A stretch of 64,000 bases of DNA. Origin: DATKFM01 sp046154965. GTDB lineage: Bacteria > Pseudomonadota > Alphaproteobacteria > Dongiales > Dongiaceae. Each line of letters begins with the position of its first letter. Positions within the stretch are counted from its first letter, which is position 1. The DNA lies in assembly GCA_046154965.1 (NCBI GenBank), contig JBJXDY010000114.1, positions 124,001 through 188,000 on the forward strand. Reading direction: 5' to 3'. Positions 43,133-52,526 of this stretch are shown here, piece after piece. The notes under the pieces were generated by a model. It was not told where the DNA came from and did no database searches. It worked only from the letters and a program-made list of their open reading frames with translations. The translations under genes and the position numbers were made by a program.

Positions 43133-45286
43133 ATGGCCACCGCCAGCAACTCGACCACCAGCCGCCCCACCGCCGGCAGCGCCACCGCGCCGGGAGGCAA
43201 TTCGCGCTGGATCACCGAGGCGCTGCTGCATCGCGACCTCTGGTTCGCGATGGCGATCATGGCCGTCATCGCGGTGCTGGTCATCCCCATACCGGCCTGG
43301 CTTCTGGATGTGGGACTGGCGATTTCGATTACGCTATCCACTCTGATCCTGCTGGTAGCCATCCTGACGCGGCGGGCGCTGGACTTCAGTTCGTTCCCGA
43401 CCATTCTGCTCGTCGCCACCATGATCCGCCTGACGTTGAACCTGTCGTCGACGCGGCTGATCCTGACCAATGGCCATAGCGGCACCCATGGCGCCGGCCA
43501 GATCATCGAAGCTTTCGGCCATCTGCTGATGGGCGGCAACTTCCTGATCGGCGTGGTGATCTTCATTATCCTGTCGATCGTCAGCCTGGTCGTGGTCAAC
43601 AAAGGCTCCGGCCGCATTGCCGAGGTCGCGGCGCGCTTCAGTTTGGACGCCATGCCCGGCAAGCAGATGGCGATCGACGCGGACCTTTCCGCTGGCCTGA
43701 TCGACGAGGCCGAGGCGCGGCGGCGCCGGCGCGAACTGGAGGACGAAAGCTCGTTCTACGGCGCCATGGACGGCGCCAGCAAATTCGTCAAGGGCGACGC
43801 CATCGCCGGCATGCTGATCATCGTCATCAACATCATCGGCGGCTTTATCACCGGCGTGGCGCAGCATGACCTCAGCTTCGCCCAGGCCCTGCATTCCTAC
43901 ACCATCCTCACCGTGGGCGACGGGCTGGTGGCCGCGATCCCGTCGATCCTGGTGTCCGTGGGCGCCGGCATGCTGGTGTCGAAGGCCGGCGTCAGCGTTT
44001 CCGCCGGCGAGGCGCTGGGCACGCAGCTCAGCCAGTATCCGAAGGCACTGGCGGTGGCCGCCGCGCTGCTGGCCGGCCTCGGCCTGACGCCGGGCATGCC
44101 GATCCTGCCGTTCTTCGGCCTTGCCGCGATCCTCGGCGGCCTCGCCTGGCAGCTGCCGAAGCTGCGCACCCGCGCCGAGCAGCAGGTGCGCGACAAGGCC
44201 GAGCGCCAGGAGAAAGACAAGCCCATCAGCGCTTCGCAGCAGATCGTCTCCGAACTGCGCTTCGATCCCGTGCGCATAGAGCTGGGCATCGCCGTCTCCA
44301 CCATCGCCATGGCCGGTGCCGACAGCCTGGGCACGCGCATCGCCGAGCTGCGCCGGCAATTGGCGCGGCAGTTCGGATTCGTCCTGCCGACGGTGGAGAT
44401 CCGGCCGAACCCGTCGCTGCCGGCCAACACCTATGTGATCTTCCTGCGTAACGTGGAGACGACGAGGTCGGATGTCCGACCTGGCCGTTATCTCGTCATG
44501 AATCCCACCGGCACGCCGGTTGGCATTCCCGGCGAGGACACCCGCGAGCCCGCTTTCGGCCTGTCCGCGCGCTGGATCGACGGCAACTACCGCGAAGAAG
44601 CGGAGATGCGCGGCTACGCGGTGGTCGACGCGTCGACCGTCATCACCGTGCATCTGACGGAGATCATCAAGGAGAACATGGCGGATCTGCTTGATTACGC
44701 CGCGACGCAGAAACTGTTGGCAGAAGTGGGGCCGGATCACCAGAAGCTGGCCGCCGACCTGGTTCCCGGCCTGCTGCCCCTGTCGACCGTGCAGCGCGTG
44801 CTGCAGGGCCTGCTGATCGAACAGGTCTCCATCCGGGATCTGCCGACCATCCTGGATGCGCTGGCCGAGTCCGCCGCCTATACCCGCGATCCCATGCCGC
44901 TGCTGGCGCGGGTGCGCGTGCGGCTGGCGCGGCAGATCTGCCAGTCCCTGACCAGCGAGGACGGATTCGTCGATATCGTGACGCTGTCGCCGATGTGGCA
45001 GCGCACGCTGACGGAATCCATCGTCACCGAAGGTGACAACCGGCAGTTGGCCTTGGCGCCCGGACATGTGCAACGCTTCGTCGGGTCGATCCGTTCGACG
45101 CTGCACAATCTCGCGGCGTCGGGACATGCGCCGGCTATACTGGTGGGTGCTGAGGTGCGGCCGCTGGTACGCGCTATCGTCTCGCGCTTCAGCCCGAAAA
45201 CGCCCGTCATCAGCCACGACGAAATCCACGCCCGCGCCCGCATCAAGACGCTGGCGGAAATCGGCTTCGAAGCCCTGCCGGGCTGA
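43133..45286 (+). CDS. flhA: flagellar export gate component FlhA
   Basis: This 717-residue FlhA homologue has about eight N-terminal membrane helices and the FHIPEP loop: RIAEVAARFSLDAMPGKQMA, with the conserved Asp-rich loop after it. The cytoplasmic C-terminal domain runs from about residue 350. FlhA is the main gate of the flagellar type III export apparatus and binds chaperone-cargo complexes. It starts a rightward run flhA-fliR-flhB. A CTAACCAT word lies at 43038, 95 bases before the start. The GTG of fliR begins 9 bases after its stop. Confidence 0.97.
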   Translation: MATASNSTTSRPTAGSATAPGGNSRWITEALLHRDLWFAMAIMAVIAVLVIPIPAWLLDVGLAISITLSTLILLVAILTRRALDFSSFPTILLVATMIRLTLNLSSTRLILTNGHSGTHGAGQIIEAFGHLLMGGNFLIGVVIFIILSIVSLVVVNKGSGRIAEVAARFSLDAMPGKQMAIDADLSAGLIDEAEARRRRRELEDESSFYGAMDGASKFVKGDAIAGMLIIVINIIGGFITGVAQHDLSFAQALHSYTILTVGDGLVAAIPSILVSVGAGMLVSKAGVSVSAGEALGTQLSQYPKALAVAAALLAGLGLTPGMPILPFFGLAAILGGLAWQLPKLRTRAEQQVRDKAERQEKDKPISASQQIVSELRFDPVRIELGIAVSTIAMAGADSLGTRIAELRRQLARQFGFVLPTVEIRPNPSLPANTYVIFLRNVETTRSDVRPGRYLVMNPTGTPVGIPGEDTREPAFGLSARWIDGNYREEAEMRGYAVVDASTVITVHLTEIIKENMADLLDYAATQKLLAEVGPDHQKLAADLVPGLLPLSTVQRVLQGLLIEQVSIRDLPTILDALAESAAYTRDPMPLLARVRVRLARQICQSLTSEDGFVDIVTLSPMWQRTLTESIVTEGDNRQLALAPGHVQRFVGSIRSTLHNLAASGHAPAILVGAEVRPLVRAIVSRFSPKTPVISHDEIHARARIKTLAEIGFEALPG

Positions 45287-45294
45287 GGACCGCC

Positions 45295-46062
45295 GTGACG
45301 TTCGATCTCGATCCCCTGCTTCAGCTCTGGACGTTCGGCGCGGTGCTGGTGTTCGCGCGCATCGGCGCGGCGCTCATGCTGCTGCCGGGCTTTGGCGACT
45401 TCCGTATTCCCGCCCGGCTTCGGTTGCTGTTCGCGATGGCGCTGACGATCCTGGTGCTGCCGGCGGTATCCGCCAGCCTGCCCGCGCCAACAGTCGGCCT
45501 CGGAACGCTATTGACCTATCTGCTGCATGAGCTGGCGATCGGGCTCTTCATCGGCACTGCGACCGCGGTGCTGATGAGCATCCTGCATATGGCCGGCGCG
45601 ATCATCGCCGGTCAGATCGGCTTGTCTAACGCGCTCTCGGGCGAATTGTTCTCCATCGAACAGGGTGCTGCCATCGGCGCGGTGCTCAGCGCCGCCGGCC
45701 TGCTGGTGATCTTCCTGACCGGGCTTGACCACCTCATGCTGACGGGCCTGGTGCAGAGTTATGAGCGGTTCCCCGTGGCCGCGGAACTCCGGCTCCAGGA
45801 CATGGCCGATACGATGGCGCAGGCTCTTTCCGCGTCGTTCGATGCGGCGATGCGCCTGGCGGCGCCGTTTCTGATTCTGGGTTTCGTGTTCAACATCGGC
45901 CTCGCGCTGGCCAACCGCATGATGCAGCAATTGCCGGTATTCTTCGTCGGCCTGCCGGTATCGCTCGCCGGCGGGTTCCTGATCCTGTCGCTGGCGGTGC
46001 CGGCCCTGCTGTTGGGTTTCGCCGAGGAATTCGAACATCTCCTCGCCACCCTGGTGTTGTGA
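45295..46062 (+). CDS. fliR: flagellar export gate component FliR
   Basis: This 255-residue integral membrane protein has six hydrophobic segments and FliR-type loops, including MAGAIIAGQIGLSNALSGEL and LAVPALLLGFAEEFEHLL. FliR forms the export gate core with FliP and FliQ. It starts with GTG at 45295 (GAGGA precedes). The adjacent FlhB starts before the end, in the overlap around 46059-46068. The three gate genes are co-transcribed. Confidence 0.95.
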   Translation: MTFDLDPLLQLWTFGAVLVFARIGAALMLLPGFGDFRIPARLRLLFAMALTILVLPAVSASLPAPTVGLGTLLTYLLHELAIGLFIGTATAVLMSILHMAGAIIAGQIGLSNALSGELFSIEQGAAIGAVLSAAGLLVIFLTGLDHLMLTGLVQSYERFPVAAELRLQDMADTMAQALSASFDAAMRLAAPFLILGFVFNIGLALANRMMQQLPVFFVGLPVSLAGGFLILSLAVPALLLGFAEEFEHLLATLVL

Positions 46063-46067
46063 GGGCC

Positions 46068-47141
46068 ATGTCCGAGAACCCGGAAAAATCCGAAAAAACA
46101 GAAGCGCCGACGCAGCGGCGCATCGAGGAAGCACGGCAGAAGGGCAATCTGCCGCTGTCCCGCGACGTGTCGGCGGCCCTGGTGCTGGGCGCAACGACCG
46201 GCTTCCTGGCATTGCTTGGCGGGCGAGTTCTTTCCTCTTCGAGCTCGGCCCTGTGGCCGCTGATCGAGAGCCCCGACGCCTTCCAGCTCAACAGCGCCGA
46301 GAACCTGATGTATCTGTTGAGCGATCTGGGCATCGCCTTCGCCTGGATCGCCGGGCCGCTGATGGCGGTGCTGCTGGTCATGCCCGTGATCGCCCAGGCG
46401 CTGCAAAATGGCCTGATCTTCTCGGCCGAGAAGCTGCAGCCGAAGTTCGAACGCGTCTCGCCGATCGCCGGATTCAAGCGGCTGGTCTCGGTCCAAGCGC
46501 TGGTGGAGTTCATCAAGGGTTTGCTGAAGCTGACGGCCGTCGGCATCGCCGCCTATGTGGCCGTGCGCCCCCATCTCGCGGCGATCATGTCCACCTCCTC
46601 CGCCGATATGGTGGTCACCGGCCGCCTATTGGGCAAGATGACGGTGGATATCCTGATCTATGTCTGCGTCGTCCTGGCTTGCATCGCCGCGCTGGATTTC
46701 GGCTGGCAGCGCTATTCCTGGTGGCGCAACCTGTTCATGACCAGGAACGACCTGAAAGAGGAGATGCGCCAGAGCGAAGGCAATCCGGAGATCAAAGCGC
46801 GCATCCGCGCTATCCGGCGGCAGCGCGCCCGCCGCCGCATGATGGCCGCCGTGCCCCAGGCGACGGTCGTCATCACCAACCCGACGCACTTTGCCGTCGC
46901 GCTGTCCTATGAGCGCACGAAGATGCGGGCGCCCAAATGCGTCGCCAAGGGGCAGGACGCCGTCGCCCTCAAGATCCGCGAGGTCGCCGAAGCGAACAAG
47001 GTTCCTGTGATCGAGAACAAGCTCCTGGCCCGCGCGCTCTTCGCTGCCGTCGACGTCGAAGAGGACATTCCGCCCGAGCATTACAAGGCGGTTGCCGAAG
47101 TCATCAGCTACGTCTTCACGCTGCAGCGGGCCCGCGTGTAA
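46068..47141 (+). CDS. flhB: flagellar export switch protein FlhB
   Basis: This 357-residue protein opens with KSEKTEAPTQRRIEEARQKG, has four membrane helices and carries the autocleavage motif NPTH at residues 271-274 in VITNPTHFAVAL. Cleavage after Asn switches export specificity from hook-rod to filament substrates. The ATG at 46068 has GAGGG just upstream; a GTG at 46059 is an alternative that overlaps fliR by four bases. Confidence 0.96.
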   Translation: MSENPEKSEKTEAPTQRRIEEARQKGNLPLSRDVSAALVLGATTGFLALLGGRVLSSSSSALWPLIESPDAFQLNSAENLMYLLSDLGIAFAWIAGPLMAVLLVMPVIAQALQNGLIFSAEKLQPKFERVSPIAGFKRLVSVQALVEFIKGLLKLTAVGIAAYVAVRPHLAAIMSTSSADMVVTGRLLGKMTVDILIYVCVVLACIAALDFGWQRYSWWRNLFMTRNDLKEEMRQSEGNPEIKARIRAIRRQRARRRMMAAVPQATVVITNPTHFAVALSYERTKMRAPKCVAKGQDAVALKIREVAEANKVPVIENKLLARALFAAVDVEEDIPPEHYKAVAEVISYVFTLQRARV

Positions 47142-47257
47142 ACCATGTGGATAACGTCGAAATTCCTTAACGTTCCGGCGTCGCGGGGCCAAACCGCAAT
47201 AGCCGCTTTACACCGGCGGCATAGCATCGATGCCGTTGAAGCGCCGGGGTAATAGAA

Positions 47258-48154
47258 ATGTTTGTGATCATCGGCTGGGTCATCGTCATCGCCTCCGTGA
47301 TTGGCGGCTACGTCGCCATGGGCGGACATGTCGAGGTGCTGAATCAGCCCTTCGAATTCGTGATCATCTGCGGCGCCGCGCTCGGGGCGTTCGTCGCCTC
47401 GCAGGCGACGCAGACCCACGTCCTCAAGGAAACCCTCAGTTCGCTCAAGATCCTGGTCAAGGGCAAGCCGTTCAAGAAGCAAGACTATTTGGAGCTGCTC
47501 TCGGTGCTCTATTCGCTGTTCCGCCTGATCAAGATGAAGGGCGAGATGGCAGTCGAGGCGCATATCGAGCATCCCCATGACAGCCAGCTCTTTCAACGAT
47601 TCCCCAAGTTCTCCTCACACCATGAAGCGGTTCACTTCATTTGCGACTACATGCGGCTGATCACGCTCGGCTCGAAGAATCCGTTCGAAATCGACGCGTT
47701 GATGGACGAGGAGATCGACACGCTGCGCAAGGAAGCGGCGCACGTTCCGCACGCCATTCAAACGATTGCCGACGGCATGCCCGCGCTCGGTATCGTTGCC
47801 GCCGTTCTCGGCGTGATCAAGACCATGGGCGCCATCAAGGAACCCCCCGAAGTTCTCGGCCATATGATCGGCGGCGCCCTCGTCGGTACGTTCGCCGGCG
47901 TGCTCATTTCCTACGGATTCGTCGCCCCGCTCGCTACCGCGGTCAAAGGGGCGGGCGATGCCCATGTTAAGTACTTCGAATGCATGAAACAGGGCATCCT
48001 CGCCTATCTGAACGGCTGCGCCCCGCAGGTTGCGGTCGAGTTTGCCCGCAAGGTGCTGCCCCATGACGTGCGGCCGAGCTTCGAGGAAGTGGAGCAGGCT
48101 ACCGCGGACGTCGCCGACGTCACCAATCTGACCGTCGTCAGCAAGGCTGCCTAA
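47258..48154 (+). CDS. motA: flagellar stator protein MotA
   Basis: This 298-residue four-helix membrane protein has MotA signatures: GWVIVIASVIGGYVAMGGH in helix 1, ADGMPALGIVAAVLGVIKTM in helix 3 (the conserved Pro of the channel) and GALVGTFAGVLISYGFVAPL in helix 4. The cytoplasmic loop carries the charged residues that contact FliG. It forms the stator with MotB, encoded 10 bases downstream. The gap to flhB is 116 bases, and the preceding region may hold its own promoter. Confidence 0.96.
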   Translation: MFVIIGWVIVIASVIGGYVAMGGHVEVLNQPFEFVIICGAALGAFVASQATQTHVLKETLSSLKILVKGKPFKKQDYLELLSVLYSLFRLIKMKGEMAVEAHIEHPHDSQLFQRFPKFSSHHEAVHFICDYMRLITLGSKNPFEIDALMDEEIDTLRKEAAHVPHAIQTIADGMPALGIVAAVLGVIKTMGAIKEPPEVLGHMIGGALVGTFAGVLISYGFVAPLATAVKGAGDAHVKYFECMKQGILAYLNGCAPQVAVEFARKVLPHDVRPSFEEVEQATADVADVTNLTVVSKAA

Positions 48155-48164
48155 AGCAAGCGCC

Positions 48165-49130
48165 ATGGCGACGCGGCAACTGCAGCCGATCATCCGCAAG
48201 AAGAAGAGGCGCAGCGAAGAAGCCCATCACGGCGGCGCCTGGAAGATCGCCTATGCCGATTTCGTGACGGCGATGATGGCGTTCTTCCTGCTGATGTGGC
48301 TGATCAACGTCACCTCGCCGGAGCAGAAGACCGGCATTGCAGAATACTTCAATCCGATCACGGTTTCCCAGACCACCGCCGGATCCGGCGGCGTGATGGA
48401 CGGCACCACAATCAGCCCGCCGGGGCCGCTGACCTCCGACAGCGCGCAACTCCGCGTCGAATCGCCGCTGCCTTTCGCTCCGCGCAACGAACAGACGGAA
48501 GAAGGCATCAAGACCGAAGAGGAAAAGAAGGAGGAACTCGCCAAGGCGCTTGAAGAGGAAAGGCGCAAGAAGGAAGAAGAAGCCTTCAAGGCGGTCGAAG
48601 AACAGCTCAAGGAATCCGTTGCCGCCAATCCGGAGCTGAAGCTGCTGCTGGAGAATGTGATTATCGACTATACGCCCGAAGGATTGCGCATCCAGATCGT
48701 CGACCGCGACGAGCGGCCGATGTTCGCCCTAGGCAGCGCCGAGCCGTTCGACTATACGCGCGAGTTGCTGGTGCTCGTGACCAGCGCCATCGGCAGCCTG
48801 CCGAACGAGGTTTCAATCCGCGGCCACACGGACGCCCTGCCCTTCACATCGTCGCAGATTTACGACAACTGGGACCTCTCCGTCGAGCGCGCCCTGGCGT
48901 CCCGCCGCATCATGCGCGACGCCGGACTGGACGAGACGCGGCTCGAGGGCGTGGTCGGCCGCGCCGACACCGATCCCCTGTTCCCGGACAATCCCACCGA
49001 TCAGCGCAACCGGCGCATCAGCATCATCCTGCTGCGCGATGTGCAGCCTCTGCCGCCGGCAGACGGTGCGGCGTCGGCGCCGTCGTCGGATGGCGCCGCC
49101 CCGGCGGGCGATCCGAACGATCGTACTTAA
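48165..49130 (+). CDS. motB: flagellar stator protein MotB
   Basis: This 321-residue protein has one N-terminal membrane helix with the proton-binding Asp32 (AYADFVTAMMAFFLLMWLI), a long charged linker (about 105-150) and a C-terminal OmpA-like peptidoglycan-binding domain (SIRGHTDALPF, NWDLSVERALASRRIM, QRNRRISIILLRD). It anchors the stator to the cell wall and carries the proton path. It is translationally close to motA. The linker is Glu/Lys rich and longer than usual in enteric MotB. Confidence 0.96.
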   Translation: MATRQLQPIIRKKKRRSEEAHHGGAWKIAYADFVTAMMAFFLLMWLINVTSPEQKTGIAEYFNPITVSQTTAGSGGVMDGTTISPPGPLTSDSAQLRVESPLPFAPRNEQTEEGIKTEEEKKEELAKALEEERRKKEEEAFKAVEEQLKESVAANPELKLLLENVIIDYTPEGLRIQIVDRDERPMFALGSAEPFDYTRELLVLVTSAIGSLPNEVSIRGHTDALPFTSSQIYDNWDLSVERALASRRIMRDAGLDETRLEGVVGRADTDPLFPDNPTDQRNRRISIILLRDVQPLPPADGAASAPSSDGAAPAGDPNDRT

Positions 49131-49200
49131 CGGATGACAGCGGAAACCGCCGCGAAATGCCGCGCCCCTAGCATCATCGGTTCAACTCTGGAAGCGCAAC

Positions 49201-50529
49201 GTGGCCCAGCTTAACTTCCCGGAAACCAAGATCGACGCCCCCGTGCTTGGCTTGAAGCAGGCAAGACGGGAGTCCGAACTGCCGGTGCAAGACGGCGGCG
49301 AGGATTTCGATCGCCTGGTGACGAAAGCGGCTGAGAAAGGCAAACCCCGCAGCGATTCCGCGAGGGACGGTCACCGGACGGACGCCAGCGAGGATGCCAC
49401 GGCGAACGAATCTCGCGCTGCGGAGGATTCGACGCCCGTGAACAATGCCGCGAACTCCGGCCATCCCGTCACCGGCGATTCCGCCACAGCACCTGAAGCT
49501 GACCAGGACCCCGCCCTGCAGGCAGCGCTTGCCGCCATCTTGCTGCCGATTGCCGATACGCCAATCAAGTTGCCGGCGCTGGACCCCAAATCACTTACCG
49601 CCGCCGACACAGCCCCGGCGGCCGTTGCCGCGAATGGCAACATCAAGCTGCCGCAGCCCACCGAAGCCTCAGGCAGCGATGCTTCGAGCGCTCCCATTGC
49701 CAGTGCGGATATTGCGGCGCTGATCGCGGCCTTGCCGCAGGCCGCGCCGCCGCGCTCGGGCCAGCAGACCGCAACCGGACCAAGCGCCCTCCCGCAAACC
49801 GCTCCGGATACGGCAAAGACACAGCCCCGGCTAGAGCCGGCCGCAGCGCCCGCCGGCGCGCCGTCGCCATCCGCGCCCGACAGCACCGCGGCGGACGCCG
49901 CATTGCGGTTGGAGATCGCCACCAGAGGCGCGAGCGCGGCGCGATCGCCGGACAGCGCGGTCAAACAGGCTAACGACGATCAAGCCTCCATTGAATCCGC
50001 GTTGCCCCCAGCGGAACTCGAGATCCAACCCGCGGGCCTGTCCCTGGCGCGTCACTTCGTGCGCGAGGTGGCCACCCAGTATCAGGCGACCGCCGATGCC
50101 GGCGGCGCCGCACGCGGCGCGGGAGACGCCTCGGCGGCCGATCAGGTATCGATCCGGCTCATCCATTCCCTGCATGAGGGGCGCAAGGCCGTGCAAATCC
50201 ATCTGAATCCATCGGAGCTCGGCTCAATCGACGTTTCCATGCAGTGGCAGGGCGACAGGCTGACGGCCCATTTCGTCGTCGACCGCCCGGAAACGCTCGA
50301 CCTGCTGCAGCGCGACATCAAGATACTCGAGCAATCGCTGGGCGATTCCGGCTTCAGCTCGGATAGTGGCGGCCTCTCCTTCTCGCTGCGCCAGCAGATG
50401 GAGAACCAGGGCGAACGCCGCTCAGGCAATGGCGCTTCAGATCCGGAAATGCCGCAGAACGCCGATCCGGAACCCTTCATAGACGAGCCGTCCGCAGTAC
50501 GCGACGGCGTTCTCGTCCTCCGCGTTTGA
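49201..50529 (+). CDS. fliK: flagellar hook-length control protein FliK
   Basis: This 442-residue protein has a long disordered Ala/Pro/Asp-rich N-terminal part and a folded C-terminal region (about 310-410) with SIRLIHSLHEGRKAVQIHLN and LNPSELGSIDVSMQWQGDRL, which is the Flg_hook C-terminal pattern. FliK measures hook length and triggers the FlhB switch. The start is GTG at 49201 with GGAAG upstream. It lies just ahead of flgD, whose product is the hook cap, in the same operon (13 bases). Confidence 0.9.
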   Translation: MAQLNFPETKIDAPVLGLKQARRESELPVQDGGEDFDRLVTKAAEKGKPRSDSARDGHRTDASEDATANESRAAEDSTPVNNAANSGHPVTGDSATAPEADQDPALQAALAAILLPIADTPIKLPALDPKSLTAADTAPAAVAANGNIKLPQPTEASGSDASSAPIASADIAALIAALPQAAPPRSGQQTATGPSALPQTAPDTAKTQPRLEPAAAPAGAPSPSAPDSTAADAALRLEIATRGASAARSPDSAVKQANDDQASIESALPPAELEIQPAGLSLARHFVREVATQYQATADAGGAARGAGDASAADQVSIRLIHSLHEGRKAVQIHLNPSELGSIDVSMQWQGDRLTAHFVVDRPETLDLLQRDIKILEQSLGDSGFSSDSGGLSFSLRQQMENQGERRSGNGASDPEMPQNADPEPFIDEPSAVRDGVLVLRV

Positions 50530-50542
50530 CAAGGACCGACCC

Positions 50543-51202
50543 ATGGAAATTCTCGGCACAACGGCGGCCGCCGGCAGCAATGCCGCCAGCTCGCAAACCC
50601 GCCTCGCCGGCGACTACGACTCGTTCCTGCAGCTGCTGACGACGCAGCTCAAGAACCAGGACCCGTTGTCGCCTCTCGATGCGACCCAGTTCGTCTCCCA
50701 GCTCAGCCAGTTCGCCATGGTGGAGCAGGCGATCATGTCCAACAAGAACCTGGAAGCGATCCTGCAGAGCTCGCGCAACGCGGTGATCTCGGCGGATATC
50801 GGCCTGATCGGCCGCCAGGTGGAAGCGCCCGGCAAGGCCTTGGATCTCGGCAGCAGCGGCCAGGCGAGCTTCACCTACAAGCTGGGCAAGGATGCGGACA
50901 CGGCCGCGGTGAACATCCGCGATGCCGACGGCAATCTCGTGCGCACGCTGTCGCTGGATCCCAAGGCCGGCGAGTATAGCGTGACCTGGGATGGCCGGGA
51001 TGACGCCGGAAACCCAGCCGCCGCCGGCGACTACACCCTCGACTACGCTGTCTTCGACACGGACGGCAAGCCGCAGAGCGTAACCAGCTTTGTCGCCGCC
51101 CGCGTGGACCGCATCGAGCTTGACGCCAGCGGCAGCACCCTGGTGCTGAGCAATGGCGAGCGCATCACCTCCGGCAATGTTCGCGCGATCCTCAACGGTT
51201 AA
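50543..51202 (+). CDS. flgD: flagellar hook capping protein FlgD
   Basis: This 219-residue protein has the conserved N-terminal FLQLLTTQLKNQDPLSPLDA and FVSQLSQFAMVEQ segments, and a C-terminal Ig/tudor-like domain (VNIRDADGNLVRTLSLDPKA, VTWDGRDDAGNPAAAGDYTL). FlgD is the scaffold cap for hook assembly. GACAAGGA precedes its ATG. It is the last gene of the fliK-flgD unit, and the 690-base repeat-filled gap follows. Confidence 0.95.
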   Translation: MEILGTTAAAGSNAASSQTRLAGDYDSFLQLLTTQLKNQDPLSPLDATQFVSQLSQFAMVEQAIMSNKNLEAILQSSRNAVISADIGLIGRQVEAPGKALDLGSSGQASFTYKLGKDADTAAVNIRDADGNLVRTLSLDPKAGEYSVTWDGRDDAGNPAAAGDYTLDYAVFDTDGKPQSVTSFVAARVDRIELDASGSTLVLSNGERITSGNVRAILNG

Positions 51203-51216
51203 GCCCCAGCTTCGAC

Positions 51217-51270
51217 CAGCGGCCCCAGAGCGGAAGGGCCAAATCCAGCCGATCTACCCCATGCCAAGCG
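51217..51270 (-). repeat. CGCTGGACATGGGG-type repeat 'B', copy 2
   Basis: Read on the minus strand it starts CGCTTGGCATGGGGTAGATC and ends near GGCCGCTGG. It is the most divergent of the four copies. It starts only 15 bases after the flgD stop. Confidence 0.65.
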
Positions 51271-51292
51271 GGAGGCCGCCCATGGGCGCCTT

Positions 51293-51347
51293 CCGCTGGA
51301 TGTCCGGCGCGCAAGCCCAATCCGTGCGATGAACCCCATGCCAAGCG
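51293..51347 (-). repeat. CGCTGGACATGGGG-type repeat 'B', copy 3
   Basis: On the minus strand it reads CGCTTGGCATGGGGTTCATC then GCACGGATTGGGCTTGCG, and ends CGGACATCCAGCGG. It lies 22 bases beyond copy 2. Confidence 0.75.
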
Positions 51348-51410
51348 AGAACGCGCCGAAAGCAAGTCCTCGAACTCACGCCGCTGCCTCTGAGCGATAA
51401 CGGCACCGGC

Positions 51411-51481
51411 CTCCTCCCGACCCTCCTCCGCCGAGCGGCGGGGGAGGTGGCGCGCGCAGCGCGACGGAGGGGCACGGCGCA
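51411..51481. repeat. GC-rich palindromic repeat 'C', copy 2
   Basis: This contains CTCCTCCCGACCCTCCTCCG, CCGAGCGGCGGGGGAGGT, GCGCGCAGCGCGACGGAGGGG and CACGGCGCA in the same order as copy 1 at 24345-24416. Confidence 0.8.
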
Positions 51482-51497
51482 GTCCTCGACCCCCGCA

Positions 51498-51552
51498 CCG
51501 CTGGACGATCCAGCGGCAAGGCGATTCCGTGCGATGGACCCCATGTCCAGCG
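51498..51552 (-). repeat. CGCTGGACATGGGG-type repeat 'B', copy 4
   Basis: On the minus strand it reads CGCTGGACATGGGGTCCATC, GCACGGAATCGC, then CCGCTGGATCGTCCAGCGG. It is the copy closest to that at 24490. Confidence 0.8.
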
Positions 51553-51892
51553 AGGATCTCCCGGAACTCCGGCGCATCCGGCGGCACCCCGGCCTGGCAC
51601 GCCATCCTATAGGAATACGGTCAAATAGGCAGCGCACGCCTGCGTGTCACCTCCCACGGGCGGCCGCCATGATGCTATCCACAATGTCCAAAATCGAGGT
51701 CCTCTGCCGGAGCCTAGGACGATTCTCTTAGATGGGGCCTGGCGCGCGGGATTCAAGGAATTCAGTCCGCCGGACTCGCGCCCGCGAATGAATGTTTGGC
51801 GATCGCGCCTCCGATCGCATCGGAGCGGCCAAAGTTAAGCTCGCGCCGCAGGACCCCTAGGAGCGAGCAGCCGTGAGAAGGGAGACTGCGCC

Positions 51893-52093
51893 ATGTTCAT
51901 TCGCACGCTTGACGAGCTCGAGAAGCTCGGGCGCATCGGGTTCCCGGTCAAAGATACGGTTCGCTCGGCACGGTTCCCCGCCGCCGCCGACGGCATGGGC
52001 TACCCTGACAACGAGAACCGGGTCACGGAGGGCACGGACATGGACGATTGTCTACTGAGAGACAGCCGATCGCGATCATCGACTTCATGTTAG
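51893..52093 (+). pseudogene. N-terminal fragment resembling ectoine synthase (EctC)
   Basis: A 66-codon frame reads MFIRTLDELEKLGRIGFPVK, then TVRSARFPAAADGMGYP and ENRVTEGTDMD. The spacing of an M-[IF]-[IV]-R-x-L start, a [ST]-x-R-[FM] word, DDG/ADGMG[FY] and a [ST]EGTD-type end matches the first 60 or so residues of EctC-type cupins, which form ectoine from N-acetyl-diaminobutyrate. The sequence then diverges into unrelated residues and stops, so the metal-binding cupin core is missing. A good ribosome-binding site (GAGAAGGGAG) precedes it. The match is short; a real small protein cannot be excluded. Confidence 0.5.
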
Positions 52094-52118
52094 GCCGGCT
52101 TGTTGCCGGCTGCGGCAA

Positions 52119-52526
52119 CTACACCCGCTCGTGGAAGCGAGCCAAACCGGCGCTATCCGCGGCCAGGCGGCCGGTGTTGGTGTAGCGCGTAGCGGCCGGC
52201 GCTCGGTTCGTGGCGTCGATGATCTGGCTGACCAGGCGCAGGCTTGCGTCGCGGGCGGCGGCGATGATCCGGGTATTCTCCTTCAGGGCCTTGTCGAGGC
52301 GCAGCGCTGCCGTGCGCAGCAGGTCCCGATCGACCGGCTTGGCCGTCCGGATTGCCTCCTTATGCAAGCGCAGCAGACGTTCATATTCCTCGATCGTCTT
52401 TAGCTTGCGCTCCACATGGGTCTTCAGGTCCCAGTCCTTGCCGGACCGGATGGCCAGCGTCTCCTGCTCGACACCGACAATCAGTTCGTCGATCTTGCCC
52501 ACGATGATGTCGCTGAACATGCTCAT
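52119..52526 (-). CDS. FlgN-like flagellar export chaperone candidate
   Basis: This 135-residue protein is predicted to be all helical: IIVGKIDELIVGVEQETLAI, KTHVERKLKTIEEYERLLRL and ALKENTRIIAAARDASLRLV. It fits the size and helical pattern of FlgN/FliT-type chaperones that bind FlgK/FlgL before export. Its ATG at 52526 overlaps the stop of the FlgJ-like gene (ATGA) and has AAGGAGA six bases upstream. It is the last of three leftward genes with flgI. Identification as FlgN is by context and shape. Confidence 0.7.
   Translation of the reverse strand: MSMFSDIIVGKIDELIVGVEQETLAIRSGKDWDLKTHVERKLKTIEEYERLLRLHKEAIRTAKPVDRDLLRTAALRLDKALKENTRIIAAARDASLRLVSQIIDATNRAPAATRYTNTGRLAADSAGLARFHERV

Larger units (their letters stand above)
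51203..51892. other. repeat-filled intergenic gap in the flagellar region
   Basis: This 690-base stretch contains three copies of repeat B (51217-51552, all on the minus strand) and one of repeat C (51411-51481). The rest, 51553-51892, has no credible gene and ends with the ribosome-binding site of the small frame at 51893. It has no flagellar gene. Confidence 0.75.

Noticed and set aside
43334..45229. 631-codon minus-strand open frame
   Set aside because: Antisense to flhA. Gln/His/Arg-rich composition without domain.
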